Shown here one piece after another: positions 30,051-40,924 of a DNA stretch of 64,000 bases. The notes beneath the pieces are model-generated. The model saw only the letters and a list, made by a program, of their open reading frames with translations, had not been told where the DNA came from and searched no databases. Within the stretch, counting starts at the first letter, position 1. Each line of letters begins with the position of its first letter. Source of the DNA: Adenophora triphylla var. japonica. Lineage: Eukaryota > Streptophyta > Magnoliopsida > Asterales > Campanulaceae. The translations under genes and the position numbers were made by a program. The stretch lies in the NCBI GenBank assembly GCA_022495995.1, contig JAFEMH010002568.1:266848-330847 (forward strand), in the 5' to 3' direction.

Positions 30051-30919
30051 TTTTTTTTACACGAACTTAGTTGTGAATTGACTTAAAAAGGCTTGCCTTG
30101 AGATGGGCAAGCCTCAAAAATAAAGAAAATAAAAAAGTAATACACGAACATATTTGCAGCACAATAATAAATACAAAACACGAAATATAAACAATGTTTA
30201 ACACTTACATACAACAACTTGTTGTAGAAAACAAAAATTTCTCATTAATAAAAGATTTAATGCTTTGGTTACAAAGTAAAAGAAACAAGAGAAGAAACGA
30301 AATACTTAAACACTAAAAACATAAGTTCAATGAGAACTTGTGAAACAAAAGATCTCTCACTAAAAGTCACTCTCAGAAGTTTTTATCTTGGTTATAAAAG
30401 TTACAATCCGTATTTTACAAAGGAGGCGGAATACTCCTTTTATAAGTTGTGTAGATCTTGGAGAGTAATCTTCAAAAAGATCTCCTATATCCTTTTCTAA
30501 GTTGTATCTTCCTAATCCAAGTGAGAGACCTACAAAATAATTAAAAGATATACTAAAACAAAGAAACTAATTGATATGTTATTAAATAAAAATAATAAAG
30601 AGATTAGAAAGATATTTACAAATTTAATTTAAATAAGAAAGATAAAAATCTTCTATAATAAGGCAACCTATATTTCCCAATAATATGTGACTCAAAAACA
30701 TGTGAATCAATTCACACTTTCATACATGGTGTTTGTGATTGTTAACTTATGGTGGTAATTGACTTTGTTGCACAAACCCGCCATCAAAATCCACAATATC
30801 TTTACTAGAATCACGTGAACTTGTTAAAAAAAAAAAGGGGAGTGCCTATAAGTTATAAAAAATATCATAATTTCCTATAAGTTACTTCCCATATTTTATT
30901 ATTGGAGTTTTATTATTCT
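30051..30919. other. AT-rich sequence of unknown origin between E3 and gag-only element
   Basis: No gene recognised. A short inverted repeat AGGCTTGCC..GGCAAGCCT lies at about 30089-30114. The region around 30720-30800 (ACAAACCCGCCATCAAAATCC) looks faintly like a Ty1/copia LTR end, but I could not find clear LTR borders or a primer site, so this is only a suggestion. Confidence 0.35.
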
Positions 30920-30924
30920 GTAAC
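30920..30924. repeat. Target site duplication GTAAC, left copy
   Basis: GTAAC precedes the left LTR edge at 30925 and is repeated exactly at 40920-40924 after the right LTR. Confidence 0.92.
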
Positions 30925-31288
30925 TGAATGTGTGCGCTCGCCCGAAAAAAGAAAAGGAGTCGCCACGCCGTTTTTAAGAGGAAACATTGAAAACCTTTAT
31001 TTAGAGAGAAAAACATGGGTTCGGAGGTCAGGTTACGTGTTGGGAAGAACCGAGAGTTCACCCAACACGCCTCGTCCGTAGACGAGTCTTTCAATAAAAA
31101 ACATCCAAGTAAATCCAAAGTGTGTGCATACATTGATAATAAGCAAGATGTGGTAAAATACGTCTTATTGATTATGAAAAGAGGAAATACAAATTGTGAG
31201 CCCATTATTTAGGGAGGCCACATCCCTGAATACAAACAATCTTAAAACAGATTACAAAAGAAAGAGGTCTCTGCAGATAGGTCACTTA

Positions 31289-31368
31289 TGTCGCGTGACA
31301 CGTCGTATCAGTGACCAAATATGTCGCGTGACACAGGATCACATGGAGACGAAGGTGTCGCGTGACAC
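31289..31368. promoter_or_regulatory. TGTCGCGTGACA palindromes in LTR, transcribed part
   Basis: TGTCGCGTGACA at 31289-31300 and 31322-31333, and GTGTCGCGTGACAC at 31355-31368, spaced 33 bp. They are one base from perfect palindromes and of the same family as those in E1. Further copies lie in the leader (39207-39252). Confidence 0.55.
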
Positions 31369-31971
31369 ATATGGACCATCTGCAGAAGACTTACAGAATG
31401 AACACAGAATTGACAGAAAGCTATACAGATCTAATCAATTAGCTAGATTACGAACGAAATACAGAAACGAGACTAAATCAACCCAGGGAGTGTGGATATG
31501 GGTAGATCTACACCCCCTTGGGGCTCAAGCACCAAATTCAACCAAATCAATCAATATGAGCTCAATTACACAATTTATGTAAGTTAAACAGAGAGATTGC
31601 GATTGGGATTTAGTAATTCAGATAGCTAGGATCTGATTACTGAATCCAAACAAAATATAATGCTAGAATTACAAGGAATTAAGCAAGAGAGAGAGAGGGA
31701 GAGAGGGTTAGGGAATCGTTACCCTTGTTGCTTCCTCGAATTCTATATCCAGTCAGATATAGAATCCTTCAATTCGTCGTTGCAGATCTCAAAGCTCTGG
31801 TGCAAGGGCTCCAATTGGTGTAGTTTGAGAATTGGGTTTGGATGGGAGGAATTGGTTAGTTGGAAGGTAGGAGAGAGAGAGGTTTGGTGTTTGGGATGTT
31901 CGTCACAATGCTATTTTGGCAGAGTAACAGTAGGCTAGAATTGGGATCCATTTCAATGAGGGGGAGGGTCT

Positions 31972-32054
31972 TATTTATAGGCTGCAGTTGGCTGCCTTAG
32001 TGTGTCGCACGACCCTACGCGTCCACTTTTTATGCCTCAAGCTGTCGCGTGACA
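31972..32054 (-). promoter_or_regulatory. LTR promoter of gag-only element: TATA box and upstream palindromes
   Basis: TATAAATA on the minus strand at 31972-31979; TGTCGCACGACC begins 23 nt upstream (32003-32014), and TGTCGCGTGACA follows at 32043-32054. The same arrangement occurs in the other LTR (40576-40660). The order and spacing match the E1 LTR. Confidence 0.6.
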
Positions 32055-32315
32055 CAAGGTGGCTCAACCGCTTTTGGCGCCAAAAACCAGTTTCTGGAAC
32101 ATTCCGGGAAAATACCCAAAAGGTCCAACAGGTTTTATTCCCAAGGGGTCCTTTGGCATGAATGATGTACCAAAAGGTACTTCCTTCGCGGGAAACTCAT
32201 GAAACGTTTCCGGAAGTCTCGGGATAGGCCGGGAATTTACCAAAACGCCCCTTAATGCAGTTTTATTATATTAAAATGCATCGAAAAGGTTGCGAATTGG
32301 ATTGGCGTACTTACA

Positions 32316-32541
32316 GAGCCCCTCGGCAACGTCACTTTTGGAAAAAGTGGGGTTGTCGATAAAATAAGACCCAATCTCAATGAGCGGCTGGGGTTAAGGT
32401 GAAGGGCTAGAAAGGTGAGAAGGGGAAAATTATGGCTGGACCTTTCTGAGAAAGGATTCCTACGTATCCCTTTAAGAAGGGAATCAAGCCAAATCGTAGT
32501 TCGGAACACAAGACTGGAGGGGAAAACGACAAATTGAAGAA
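32316..32541 (-). other. Polypurine tract and conserved 3' block of gag-only element
   Basis: Minus strand GTTGCCGAGGGGCTC abuts the LTR (polypurine core GAGGGGCT, 32316-32325). AACGTCACTTTTGG..AAGTGGGG follows, as in E2 and E3. The GGATTCCTACGTATCCC..GGGAATCAAGCC..CGTAGTTCGG motif lies at 32454-32503. Confidence 0.7.
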
Positions 32542-33565
32542 GTGAGAACTATGGTGTCTCGAACCAATTTTGAAAATATTGTGAGATCTATGGTGTCTCG
32601 AACCACTTTTTGAAAATGTTGTGAGATCTATGGTGTCTCGAACCACTTTTGAAAGTATTGTGAGAACTATGGTGTCTCGAACCAATTTTGAAAATGTTGT
32701 GAGAACTATGGTGTCTCGAACCACTTTTGAAAATGTTATGAGAACTATGGTGTCTCGGACCAATTTTGTGAGAACTATGGTGTCTCGAACCAATTTTGAA
32801 AATGTTGTGAGAACTATGGTGTCTCGAACCAATTTTTTGAAAATGTTGTGAGAACTATGGTGTCTCGAACCATTTTTGAAAATGTTGTGAGAACTATGGT
32901 GTCTCGAACCAATTTTGAAAATGTTGTGAGAACTGTGGTGTCTCGAACCATTTTTGAAAATGTTGTGAGATCTATGGTGTCTCGGACCAATTTTGAAAAT
33001 GTTGTGAGATCTATGGTGTCTCGAACCACTTTTGAAAATGTTGTGAGAACTATGGTGTCTCGGACCAATTTTGTGAGAACTATGGTGTCTCGAACCAATT
33101 TTGAAAATGTTGTGAGAACTATGGTGTCTCGAACCATTTTTGAAAATGTTGTGAGAACTATGGTGTCTCTAACCAATTTTGAAAATGTTGTGAGAACTAT
33201 GGTGTCTCGAACCACTTTTGAAAATGTTGTGAGAACTATGGTGTCTCGGACCAATTTTGTAAATGTTGTGAGATCTATGGTGTCCCGAACCAATTTTGTG
33301 AGAACTATGGTGTCTCGAACCAATTTTGAAAATGTTGTGAGAACTATGGTGTCTCGAACCATTTTTGAAAATGTTGTGAGATCTATGGTGTCTCGGACCA
33401 ATTTTGAAAATGTTGTGAGATATATGGTGTCTCGAACCATTTTTGAAAATGTTGTGAGATCTATGGTGTCTCGGACCAATTTTGAAAATGTTGTGATATC
33501 TATGGTGTCTCGAACCACTTTTGAAAATGTTGTGAGAACTATGGTGTCTCGAACCAATTTTGAGA
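32542..33565. repeat. 39-bp tandem array of gag-only element
   Basis: About 26 units, mostly 39 bp: GTGAGAACTATGGTGTCTCG followed by AACCAATTTTGAAAATGTT. Because 39 is divisible by three, long open frames exist on both strands (unit VRTMVSRTNFENV on the plus strand), but they lack non-repeat flanks. I treat this as non-coding satellite-like DNA. Partial units (ending at AATTTT) recur at intervals. Confidence 0.9.
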
Positions 33566-34810
33566 AAAGATATGGTACGATGATTTGACGCTTGCAAGAA
33601 ATATGTGTTCATACCTGTGTTGTGCTCACCCGCAGCTGTCGGAAGGTCTTAGACTACCATTGTTGTTTCTGCTCTGCTGGGGATAAGTGTAGCTTCCGGA
33701 GGGCTCACGCTACTTCTTTTCTGCTCTCTTGTTGTTCTTTCTTTTGTGTACTGGGCTTTGCTTGGGAAACTGGGGACTTTGCCTTTTTCTGTTTCTTTCT
33801 TTCTCAATTTGGTCTGAGGGCCAGTCTTGAGACTCAATTGATTATTGTACCTGCGAGGGTAAGACAACAACTCCCGATGCTATGCCTAAATAAGCTTATC
33901 TTGTTAGCAAAGATTAATTTATGTTAGCTTGTTTGCACGAGTCATGCATTGCAGGAAAGCAAATGCGATTATTGGGTTAAAGGTCAGTTTTGCCAGGTTT
34001 ATTCATGAAGTTTTGGGATTGTTTCGGACAGGTATGTATAGTAGGGGTCCTCTCCCGTGAGGTGGAAAATGATATGGCGCAGCTAGGCAAGTCGGGGACG
34101 CTCCCGAAAGTACAGATTGCAGCAGGTCCAGAGTGTATCGCGCGTCTGAGACAGCAAGCAGCAGAGAAGGTGCAGAGGATAATCCTGGCTTGCGCAGCCC
34201 CAGTTGATAATGAAGAGCAATCTTGGAGGGAATCTGGTGAGGAGAGCCGGAGGGACACCTTAACCAAAGCCCCAGTTTGAGGGCAAATTCATGCAGCTTC
34301 ATTGCAGGCAGAGTCATCTTGTGGCCACAGAGGCAACTCATCATTTCAAACCGCAGTCAATCAGTCGCTGGATAAGACTCGGATGTGTTTACGCGCAGGG
34401 GCACATCTTTCGAATGATGGGAAATGAATCCCGAATTCTGTGTATGACACTCTCGCTTTGGGTTTGGCTCTTTTGAGAGAGTATAAGCATCACAAGGTGT
34501 GGAAAGTGTATGGAAGCCCCTGCTGACCGAAACGGTGTTTAGCTCTATCTTCCTATGATGTAGCAATAGAAGACTTTTCGAGACACTTGAAAACTTGTCT
34601 TATTCGTGGTGATCACAAAGCTGCTTAAAACCCTTTATTGATGTTCGGGTTACTCAACCACCAAAGCTGATATGAGCAAATATTTTTATCAATCCTGAGG
34701 AGAAAGCCCGCTGATATCGAGAATCGGAAGGATAGACAGTGTATGGGCATGGTCCTTGAAGAGACCGGATTTTCTGAGATTTGTTTATGATTTCGACCGG
34801 ACCAATTAAG

Positions 34811-34859
34811 GTTGCCTACGTTCCCCTCCATAGGAGGAGCTCAGGTCGCCGTAGTTCGG
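34811..34859 (-). promoter_or_regulatory. Post-pol type conserved motif in gag-only element
   Basis: Plus strand GTTGCCTACGTTCCCCTCC, then AGCTCAGGTCGCCGTAGTTC. It equals the E4 post-integrase motif (53998-54052) although no pol precedes it here. Confidence 0.55.
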
Positions 34860-35224
34860 CTTATCCCGAATGAAGAGAATGAACGATGAAGTTCGGGGAT
34901 GTGAGGACCTTCGAAGATTTTAAGAATTGAAAAATATGTCCTCTTAGAGTGTCGATGGGAGACACAGATGCGAAGCCCAGTGGGACGTCCACGGCAGGTG
35001 TTTGCAGAGGAGAAATGAAATATGCTCACATACAACGTCAAATGAACGGACGGAATTTGCACAATCTTCAATTTATGGTCCTTTGAGCCGGGATGGACTT
35101 GGCTCTGCTTCAAGCAATAATCTGTTTTAGATCTCGACGATATTGGACTGAAACTGCTATCCGGTAGTAACTGCGGCTGGGCTTCGGGATTTCGATCGGT
35201 CTTCGGGTGATTTGGGATATCATG

Positions 35225-35428
35225 ACCTCTTAAAATGAGAGGTCGGCTAGGCTTTTTGCTGACTGTACCTCTAAAAATGAGAGGTTGGCTCTTGGGTAGG
35301 TGTTTGGGATTTCTAAGGTGAGGGGATCCATGATTGCATTTTCGCTGCCTCTAAGGATGAGAGGTCAATCTTGGCTTTGGCTAAAGGCAGAGGTATGGGT
35401 AATGGGAATGCCCTCTAAAATCGAGAGG
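35225..35428. repeat. Four short hairpins CCTCT-N7-AGAGG
   Basis: ACCTCTTAAAATGAGAGGT (35225-35243), ACCTCTAAAAATGAGAGGT (35267-35285), CCTCTAAGGATGAGAGG (35348-35364) and CCTCTAAAATCGAGAGG (35412-35428). Stems are kept while loop and intervening sequence vary, each followed by C/GGCTTGG-like text. They could fold in RNA of either strand. Confidence 0.65.
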
Positions 35429-36326
35429 ACGGCTTGGGATCGGTTAGCGGTAATGGTGAGGGAACATCCAAGTTGTCTCTTTATTCACTCTGAGACTCCT
35501 CCTGAGTAACGACCGAATCCTTTGACTTTGCTTTCTGAGAGTATCACTGGGGACTAGGCTCTCTTTCTTTTCTTTTCTTTTTTTTTTTTGTATCTTTTTT
35601 TTTGTATATTTTTTTATTTTTGTCTCTCTCTTTTTCTTTTGAGAGGAGAATTTCAGCTAGTCCCCAGGATGGATCATTGCTTTCCATCTTTCTTGAGCTT
35701 GGAGACGGTCGATCTTCTTTTGCATCGCGGGAGCCTCAAGGATAGTCCCTCTTCTTCGGGTGATGGCTAAACGGGTTTCAACTAGGCCGATCTTGAAATG
35801 AAGGGATATTGTTTAGTGAGGGTAAGGTAATGGTTTTCCTAAGGGTGAGGGGTTTCAACCGCAGCACCTACCGGATAGTCTGAACGAGATAGAGTCTTCG
35901 TTTGCTTGTTAAGCTTACTTCGCGGAAGATCCATGCAAATTCATCGAGCAACGAGATAGCGAGGACGAAGGAAGATATGTGAGCATATTGGAATCGAGGT
36001 GGGGAGTTCTTAAGCCCCACTGGGAAGGATATCAATCAATTTTCTCACTCCGATCAATTTAAATATTAGTCATTTCAAAGCGTTAGTCGGTGAGCAGCAC
36101 AAGCGATCATTTGGAATAAGACCAATTCAATAGAGTGTAACGTAGGTGTTCTAGTGATGTCTCGAGTCTAGCAGGAATAGAAGCAAATATTTTATTATTG
36201 CAAATAAAAGACTCATAACATGGACTTGACAGACTCGCGACCACATAAAAGACACTCTAGAACCTACGATCTTGGCGATTGACTTCGCCGTCTGCGGGTG
36301 AGATAACCTCTGGGCCTCTGCTGATA

Positions 36327-38299
36327 TCACTGAAGAAGATCGGGGACAACATTGGGGCGAGCCTTCTCAACCTTTCCATCATCAACAAGTCTTTGAATAA
36401 CCTTCTTCAAGGGGATGCAATCATCGGTGATGTGACCCGGATACTGGTGATATTGGCAATATTTGCTATGATCCAAGTCCGGATTGGGTTTGGTGGGGTT
36501 GTAGTTATCAAGTGGCCTGATCATTCCCTGTTGAACCAATCCTCTGAAGGCCTCTTCGGTTGTCATTCCGAGATCATCAAACTGATACTGCTTACGGGGT
36601 GGCTGCTTTCTCTGGTCCCCTGCCTGTAGATTGCTGACACTGTTGTCGATGGTCATCTCTTTTGCCTTAGGGATCGTTGAACTTGCCGCTCTGCGTCGAA
36701 ATCCACCATTATTGCCAACATTGGTGTTTGATGCAAGGTTAAAGAGTCTGTTTTCGCTGCGTGCTCCCATGCTTACCATTTCCCTCAAGTCAGGATACCA
36801 ACCACTTCCGATAGCTTCACGGAGAACTGGCTTCACACACGATAGAAAGATGTCCTTTTGATCCTGCAGCGGGATTGACTCAGAGAGTTCATTCAGCTTA
36901 GCGTTCCATCTCTTGTAGAACTCGGTGATTGACTCATCCTGTTTCTGAATTGTACCGACCAAATCATCCCTGGTTGTGTGCCATTCAAGGTTTCCACGAT
37001 ACTTTTCAAGAAAGGCCTCAGTAGTCTGACTCCAAGTATCTCGAGTTTCTAACTTAAGGGTTAGAAACCATGTCAAGGCAGGTCCTTTGAGTGTGAGGTG
37101 AAAGTGCTGAGCCATAAACTCGGGAGTACAACCCATTGCCCCCATAGTCATCACGTATGTGTCCACATGAGTTTTCGGGCATGCCGAGCCATCAAATTGT
37201 ATTTTGGGCATTTTGAACTTGTAAGGAAGAGGCTCTACTTGCTTTGGGTCAACAACCTTAAGTCCACTTGATCCTGCCGTCAACTTGTCAATTTGCTGCT
37301 GCATTTGCTTCAACAGTGCAGTTACCTCTGGAGTCATCCCGGGAAGTTGAGGAAGAGTGGTAGCGATAGTAGAAGAAGGCTCAAAACTGGCTGGTTGGAA
37401 GAGAGACGACTGAGCTGACCCGGATGCTGGAGCTGGCAAATGATTAAATTGACCGGTTGGGAAATTCCCGATTCTCAAGGAAAAGCAGGCACGCCTGTAA
37501 GGAATTGACCCCGGATGTTGCATAGATGATGAGCCAAATTCAAAAGCTAAATCCATTGAAGGCTGAGACATGTATTCTTGAAACTGAGGCCGTCTAGTAG
37601 GAAACTGCATAGGTCCATCCTGGCTGAACTGATTCCTGGAGTAAGGATGCTGATTCGGATACTGGGCGTTACTCTGGAATTGAGGACCATGAGGCCCGGA
37701 CCTTGCTGAGACTGAGAACCTGGAAGCCACAGACCTTGATTGTTCGGAAGCTGGGACCCAAATTGGCCTAGAGGCACGGGAGCATTGAGAATTGGTGAGG
37801 AGGTCAAATCATGGAAGACCGGCTGTGTTCCTCCAAAACCAACTTGAGAGTTCACCGGCAGCCCCTGATTCTGAGCGTAACTGAACTGTGCACCCTGGGT
37901 CTGAGGTTGAAAAGGGAGAGAAACATTCCCGGCTCCTAGATCAGTGTCATTAACTTCAGTGATCTCTTCATAAGTTCCATCAGCGCGTCGGATCACAGCA
38001 ATACCTCGGCTTCTCATTGCATCTACGAACTTAGAATGTGCTGCCTCTTCCCTGGCTTGAGCGAGTAATTGAGTCTCACACTCTCTAGCTAGAGCAGCTT
38101 CCAAATTAGCCCTCATCTCTTCCATAGACACACTATGCATGACTTGTTGATCCGCGGCAGATGAATCCTCATATTGAGTGGTCATACTCTTCTCTGCACT
38201 AGACATCTCTGAAATTGAATCGGGTGCGAAATCTGCTGAAACTGCAGCTGCCTCAAGACGCAAACTAAACGAACAACGGGAATCGGATCGCGCACCCAA
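36327..38299 (-). CDS. gag: gag protein of gag-only element (one frameshift)
   Basis: Two overlapping minus-strand open frames (38299 to about 37700, then to 36327) form one gag of about 650 residues after a single-base shift around 37690-37710. The N-terminal part has a helical, Gln/Ala/Glu-rich segment (SMEEMRANLEAALARECETQ); the middle is Gln/Pro-rich. The Ty3/gypsy gag core follows (LPYKFKMPKIQFDGS, MTMGAMGCTPEFMAQHFHLT, GPALTWFLTL, ITEFYKRWNAK), then a zinc knuckle of the form CQYHQYPGHITDDC (C-x2-H-x4-H-x4-C) near the C-terminus. Gag would assemble particles and bind RNA. The first frame starts MGARSDSR, but an internal Met such as MSSAEKS could be the true start. The shift may be a mutation or a sequencing error. 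Confidence 0.85.
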
Positions 38300-39508
38300 C
38301 TTGCCTTATCTGGAGAGGATAGAGCATGTATAAAGAGGGGAGTAGAGAATTTTGAGGAGGTACGGGAGAGGGAAGAATACGGAATGAGACGGACTCGTGC
38401 AACACTTATTAATCTTCAAGTAGAAATCGGTGTTTTAAGTCTTAGAGACGGTTGGAAAAGGATAAGCCTTTATTCATACTAACTATACCTCGGGGAACCT
38501 AATGACGCAACGTTCGAATTACACCAAATGCTTTGTTTTGAAACATATAATAGGTAATGATACCTAACCAAACCCTAACATCTTTATGGAACGAAAAGGT
38601 TCGTCCAAATTTCTAAGGAAATTTGGGCAGCATAACGGGTCTTTTCGAAGAATTTCGAAGAAAAATCCGGCATGACCTCTCGTCGGTACATGTTGGCAAT
38701 GCGGCATGATCTCTCGTTTAGAACACGCCACGGGAGTGACATGTCCCCACGTGAAATCATGTTGCATTTGGCAACATGCCCACAAGGTGTGAGGTTTCGG
38801 GAGAAGGTATAAGGACCTATACTATTTTTCAAAAACAATTCATTTTGTTGTAATTAAAACATTGTGTCAAAAACCAACCGTGGGTAAGGTTTAGTGTGGT
38901 GCCACCTATAACGCACTAGGGGTTTAGGTTTGATTTCAGGCGCTCAAGCGTAGGCGAATTTCATGGCCGTCCGCGATGCCGTCAATCGCACCCGAGGGTT
39001 CTAAATCTAAGTGATGTAGTGTGCGGATGACTATGTTCTTTTATTTTGCGAAAAATGATTTTTTTTTTTATTTTTATTTTAAAGAAAGAAAAGACAACAC
39101 ACACCCTCACACAGGATATATAGGGAACCACAATCAATTGAGTCACGCTTGATCCAAGGGACTGCCCTCAAACCAGTCTTCTGATGTTATGTTCAGTGGC
39201 CACCCTTTGTCGCGTGACACAGGACAACCAGAGACAAAGGTGTCGCACGACCTGGGTGGTCACTGAACCAGCAGCTCTTCAATCATCAAATCAGCCCCTG
39301 TTTTATCATAGCAAGAGCAACACAAAGAGAAGACTAATGCACAAAAAGTGACCACAAGCACAAAGGGCTCACAAGTTCCATGATCAACAAGATGTATGAA
39401 CCACAAATGATTATCAAACAATGCACACAAAATGGATGTATTGGATGTTTTGACTAAATAAAAGCTTGACCCACTCAACACTTGAAAAACAGGTTTTCAA
39501 ATGTTTCT
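38300..39508 (-). other. Leader of gag-only element
   Basis: Untranslated region between primer site and gag. It contains TTTGTCGCGTGACACAGG and GGTGTCGCACGACCTGG (39207-39252), further copies of the family palindrome, and poly-T/A runs near 39058-39085. No gene is supported. Confidence 0.65.
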
Positions 39509-39526
39509 TCCCCAGCGGAGTCGCCA
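39509..39526 (-). other. Primer binding site of gag-only element
   Basis: Minus strand TGGCGACTCCGCTGGGGA, one base inside the LTR edge. It is complementary to CCCCAGCGGAGTCGCCA, which agrees with the 3' end of plant tRNA-Arg(ACG) as I remember it. It is distinct at one position from the E2 site. Confidence 0.82.
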
Positions 39527-39527
39527 C

Positions 39528-40919
39528 TGAATGTGTGCGCTCGCCCGAAAAAAGAAAATGAGTCGCCACGGCGTTTTTAAGAGGAAACATTGAAAACCTT
39601 TATTTAGAGAGAAAAACATGGGTTCGGAGGTCAGGTTACGTGTTGGGAAGAACCGAGAGTTCACCCAACACGCCTCGTCCGTAGACGAGTCATTCAATCA
39701 AAAACATCCAAGTAAATCCAAAGTGTGTGCATACATTGATAATAAGCAAGATGTAGTAAAATACGTCTTATTGATTATGAAAAGAGGAAATACAAATTGT
39801 GAGCCCATTATTTAGGGAGGCCACATCCCTGAATACAAACAATCTTAAAACAGATTACAAAAGAAAGAGGTCTCTGCAGATAGGTCACTTATGTCGCGTG
39901 ACACGTCGTATCAGTGACCAAATATGTCACGTGACACAGGATCACATGGAGACGAAGGTGTCGCGTGACACATATGGACCATCTCGCAGTAAGACTTACG
40001 TAATGAACACAGAATTGACGAGAAGCTATACGAGATCTAATCAATTAGCTAGATTACGAACGAAATACGAAACGAGACTAAATCAACCCGGGGAGTGTGG
40101 ATATGGGTAGATCCACACCCCTCGGGGCTCAAGCACCAAATTCAACCAAATCAATCAATATGAGCTCAATTACACAATTTATGTAAGTTAAACAGAGAGA
40201 TTGCGATTGGGATTCAGTAATTCAGATAGCTAGGATCTGATTACTGAATCCAAACAAAATATAATGCTAGAATTACAAGGAATTAAGCAAGAGAGAGAGA
40301 TGGAGAGAGGGTTAGGGAATCGTTACCCTTGTTGCTTCCTCGAATTCTATATCCAGTCAGATATAGAATCCTTCAATTCGTCGTTGCAGATCTCAAAGCT
40401 CTGGTGCAAGGGCTCCAATTCGTGTAGTTTGAGAATTGGGTTTGGATGGGAGGAATTGGTTAGTTGGAAGGTAGGAGAGAGAGAGGTTTGGTGTTTGGGA
40501 TGTTCGTCACAATGCTATTTTGGCAGAGTAATAGTAGGCTAGAATTCGGATCTATTTCAATGAGGGGGAGGGTCTTATTTATAGGCTACAGTTGGCTGCC
40601 TTAGTGTGTCGCACGACCCTACGCGTCCACTTTTTATGCCTCAAGCTGTCGCGTGACACAAGGTGGCTCAACCTCTTTTGGCACCAAAAACCAGTTTCTG
40701 AAACATTCCGGGAAAATACCCAAAAGGTCCAACAGGTTTTATTCCCAAGGGGTCCTTTGGCATGAATGATGTACCAAAAGGTACTTCCTTCGCGGGAAAC
40801 TCATGAAACGTTTCCGGAAGTCTCGGGATAGGCCGGGAATTTACCAAAACGCCCCTTAATGCAGTTTTATTATATTAAAATGCATCGAAAAGGTTGCGAA
40901 TTGGATTGGCGTACTTACA
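39528..40919 (-). repeat. 5' LTR of gag-only element
   Basis: Same sequence as 30925-32315 with few differences. On the minus strand it begins TGTAAGTACGCC and ends CACACATTCA just before the primer site, which identifies it as the 5' LTR. The TATA box is at 40576-40583 on the minus strand, with TGTCGCACGACC 23 nt upstream. Confidence 0.93.
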
Positions 40920-40924
40920 GTAAC
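40920..40924. repeat. Target site duplication GTAAC, right copy
   Basis: Exact repeat of 30920-30924 directly after the LTR end ACTTACA. Confidence 0.92.

Larger units (their letters stand above)
30925..32315 (-). repeat. 3' LTR of gag-only element
   Basis: Plus-strand edges TGAATGTGTGCGC and GCGTACTTACA. The TATA box is at 31972-31979 (minus strand TATAAATA). It aligns with 39528-40919 over its whole length. Differences cluster at about 31380-31470, where CAG-containing triplets in this copy correspond to CG-containing ones in the other. Confidence 0.93.
33566..36270 (-). other. Non-coding 3' interior of gag-only element
   Basis: No coding sequence recognised in 2.7 kb where pol would be expected. 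It holds the post-pol type motif (34811-34859), the CCTCT/AGAGG hairpins (35225-35428) and a pyrimidine-rich stretch at 35565-35640. Both strands were inspected for RT (YxDD), RNase H and integrase signatures; none seen. Confidence 0.7.
30925..40919 (-). mobile_element. Complete gag-only LTR retrotransposon (TR-GAG-like), 9,995 bp
   Basis: Minus-strand element with two nearly identical LTRs (30925-32315 and 39528-40919), GTAAC duplications, a primer binding site inside the right LTR, a polypurine tract inside the left LTR and one gag gene. No protease, RT, RNase H or integrase motif exists in the 7.2-kb interior; about 4 kb downstream of gag is non-coding with repeats. Its LTR resembles that of E1, its 3' motifs those of E2-E4. 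Elements with gag but no pol are known in plants (TR-GAG class) and must use enzymes from partners; E1 or a relative is the obvious candidate. Confidence 0.92.

Noticed and set aside
30720..30800. Ty1/copia solo LTR
   Set aside because: Text faintly resembles a copia LTR end, but I found no clear TG..CA borders, duplication or primer site, so I list the region as unassigned.
32814..33588. Long repetitive open frames on both strands (about 246 residues each)
   Set aside because: Produced by a 39-bp unit without stops; no unique domain, no flanking coding region.
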